From positions 1-14,700 of the forward strand of contig JAHIPE010000243.1 of assembly GCA_018894655.1 (NCBI GenBank): DNA of 14,700 bases, written 5' to 3'. The stretch is from Actinomycetota bacterium (GTDB taxonomy: Bacteria; Actinomycetota; Geothermincolia; Fen-727; Anoxymicrobiaceae). Positions 13,745 to 14,700 of this stretch are shown here, one piece after another. The notes beneath the pieces were generated by a model. That model was not told the origin of the DNA and ran no database searches. It saw nothing but the letters and a program-made list of their open reading frames with translations. Within the stretch, counting starts at the first letter, position 1. Each line of letters begins with the position of its first letter. Made by a program: the position numbers and the translations under genes.

Positions 13745-13783
13745 CAAAACGCAAGATGGTACCAGGCACCATGTTGCGTTTTG
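13745..13783. repeat. Long hairpin, REP-like palindrome or bidirectional terminator
   Basis: CAAAACGCAA (13745-13754) and TTGCGTTTTG (13774-13783) are perfect 10-bp arms. After one unpaired G on each side, ATGGT (13756-13760) and ACCAT (13768-13772) add 5 bp around a 7-nt loop ACCAGGC. The GGTACCAGGCACC core recalls palindromes found as dispersed repeats beside REP-type (Y1) transposases. Runs of four T lie within the arms, so weak termination in either direction is possible. It stands between divergent transcription units, which argues for a repeat rather than a terminator. Confidence 0.7.
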
Positions 13784-13952
13784 TTCCTCCCCGGTCGTCT
13801 GTATCGTAAGCGTTAGGGTGGATGCCGTGCCAGCGGCGGTGCTCTCGGGCTGCTCGCACATTGCCTTCCGGTGCCGGTGGCGCTCCATTATTCCTCGACA
13901 TTCAATTTATGGTATCCTTTGGGGCGGTGGAGATAGAATTGGGGGAGGGCAT
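13784..13952. other. Intergenic stretch before the GNAT gene, nothing convincing seen
   Basis: Together with 13642-13744 and the hairpin this makes a gene-free region of about 310 bases. Apart from the minus-strand promoter (13695-13723), the hairpin and the ribosome site GGGGGAGGG before 13953, I see no supported gene. Frames through it lack start signals and family resemblance. No good -35/-10 pair for the GNAT gene was found. Confidence 0.5.
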
Positions 13953-14396
13953 ATGATCGAGATACGGAAGGCTACCCTGGCGGACGAGGAGGATGCGGCC
14001 GTCCTCATCCGGGAGCTCGGGCAGGAACTGGGGCTATCCGGCGATGTCAATCCTGTGTCGTGGTATAGCACGCTGAGGAAGATGCTCGCCTCGCCGGAGT
14101 GGACGTTCCTGCTGGCCGAGGAGGGGAAGAAGAAGGTCGGGTTGCTCATTCTGTTGATTCTCCCCTCGCTGTATCACGGGGGGAACACCGCCGCGATAAC
14201 CGAGCTCATCGTGTCCAAGGTGTCCCAGGGGAAAGGCATCGGCGCCCTGCTGGTGGAGGAGTCCAAGAGGCTTGGGCGCTCGATGGGATGCGAGGAGCTG
14301 GACGTCAGCGTCGAGGTGGACAACGAGAATGCGATAGGCTTCTACGAGAAGCTGGGCTTCAAGAAGAAGCACGCGGATTACGGGATGAAGATCTAG
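13953..14396 (+). CDS. GNAT-family N-acetyltransferase
   Basis: This 147-residue protein starts MIEIRKATLADEEDAAVLI at ATG 13953, with GGGGGAGGG ending a few nt before it; a longer frame from 13818 has no ribosome site or family match. The GNAT fold is complete. The acetyl-CoA pyrophosphate-binding loop is QGKGIGA at residues 92-98 (Q/R-x-x-G-x-G/A), after ITELIVSKV, and the C-terminal NENAIGFYEKLGFKKK is the usual motif B/C. It transfers an acetyl group from acetyl-CoA to an amine; the substrate cannot be predicted. It is alone on its strand and convergent with the VOC fragment, whose coding sequence ends against its stop codon. Confidence 0.92.
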   Translation: MIEIRKATLADEEDAAVLIRELGQELGLSGDVNPVSWYSTLRKMLASPEWTFLLAEEGKKKVGLLILLILPSLYHGGNTAAITELIVSKVSQGKGIGALLVEESKRLGRSMGCEELDVSVEVDNENAIGFYEKLGFKKKHADYGMKI

Positions 14397-14510
14397 GGCC
14401 TCCTGACCCCGGCACTCCCACGGCTCGTCCAGTACCTCGGTAAGGAAGCGGGAGGCGCTTTCATTGTCTTTGACGGCCACGCCCACGTGGTCGATCCCTA
14501 CAACTTTCAA
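14397..14510 (-). pseudogene. N-terminal stub of a VOC / methylmalonyl-CoA epimerase-like gene
   Basis: A TTG at 14510 with AAAGGAG 5 nt before it opens MKVVGIDHVGVAVKDNESAS..., the standard beginning of methylmalonyl-CoA epimerase and related vicinal-oxygen-chelate proteins (first metal-ligand histidine in DHVG). Family resemblance fades after about residue 30 (LTEVLDEPWE). The frame then simply continues antisense through the GNAT gene, so the remaining roughly 100 residues of a normal epimerase are missing. The start signals look intact, so the loss may be recent. I see a truncated gene, probably cut when the GNAT segment was joined here. Confidence 0.65.
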
Positions 14511-14531
14511 TGCGGCTCCTTTCCGTTAGCC

Positions 14532-14548
14532 GGCCTCTCTTGGAGGCC
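14532..14548 (+). terminator. Short hairpin, weak terminator candidate
   Basis: GGCCTC (14532-14537) and GAGGCC (14543-14548) form a perfect 6-bp stem with a 5-nt loop, followed on the plus strand by TCTTCCC rather than a true T-tract. It could end transcription of the GNAT gene. Confidence 0.3.
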
Positions 14549-14700
14549 TCTTCCCGAGTCTAGATTCTAACACCGTTAGCCCCGGTCGCCGTCTTGCCGG
14601 CGCACCGCCCTACGATTTGGCGCCTGCTGGAGAAGGAGAAAGCGGTTTCTGATTGAAAGCTACATCAAGACGGGAGGAGGTTTGCTTTATCGTGTTGAGA
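14549..14700 (+). other. Right-edge region, possible start of a further plus-strand gene
   Basis: A strong GGGAGGAGG (14672-14680) is followed by GTG TTG AGA from 14692, and an earlier TTG at 14653 is in the same open frame. Too little sequence is present to judge whether a gene begins here or to name it. Confidence 0.25.

Noticed and set aside
14034..14396. Continuation of the epimerase-like frame through the GNAT gene
   Set aside because: After about residue 30 the frame is only the antisense of the GNAT gene and loses all VOC similarity, so the gene is a stub.
1..14700. CRISPR array, tRNA or rRNA genes
   Set aside because: No set of regularly spaced repeats and no recognisable tRNA or rRNA sequence was seen on either strand.

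Overview
The window comes from a bacterium with a fairly high-GC core genome and many GTG and TTG starts. The AbiEi style, the Snf2/SWIM gene pair and the GTG/TTG usage would suit a deep-branching Actinomycetota or a high-GC Firmicute, but nothing here fixes the taxon. By eye the two ends of the accessory stretch (1-2100 and 9450-10800) are more AT-rich than the Snf2 and cell-envelope genes, which suggests acquired modules between core genes.

Layout. (1) 1-1930, minus strand: an AbiE-like type IV toxin-antitoxin pair. The AbiEii-type nucleotidyltransferase runs off the left edge and its start overlaps the AbiEi-like antitoxin gene. A near-consensus promoter precedes the pair, and a 22-bp near-identical direct repeat flanks that promoter. 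(2) 2102-4921, minus: a 939-codon protein with a helical-repeat-like N-terminus, a SEC-C zinc motif, an unassigned middle and a C-terminal pRiA4b ORF-3-like domain. (3) 4979-9337, plus: a headless gene remnant, a 39-residue ORF, a Snf2-family helicase and a SWIM zinc-finger protein in tightly spaced order. (4) 9400-10070, plus: a MazEF-type pair behind an AT-rich -10 box and inverted repeats. (5) 10071-10780, minus: an unusual Phd-HicB-HicA string. The Phd protein looks like a DNA-binding domain only and the HicB like a toxin-binding domain only. The 3' end of hicA is lost close to what looks like an 11-codon IS607-type tnpA remnant. (6) 10830-13723, minus: a two-gene envelope operon, a polysaccharide deacetylase followed by a membrane-anchored DUF4015-type putative glycosidase, with its own promoter. 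(7) 13745-14700: a long REP-like hairpin, a GNAT acetyltransferase, and the N-terminal stub of a VOC/methylmalonyl-CoA-epimerase-like gene.

Three toxin-antitoxin modules plus an Snf2/SWIM pair and a SEC-C/pRiA4b fusion within about 11 kb make this look like a stability/defence island. The most unusual points are the apparent split antitoxin (Phd plus HicB), the hicA/IS607 scar, the repeats flanking the abiE promoter, and the domain fusion at 2102-4921. All functional statements rest on motif reading by eye; no database search was possible.
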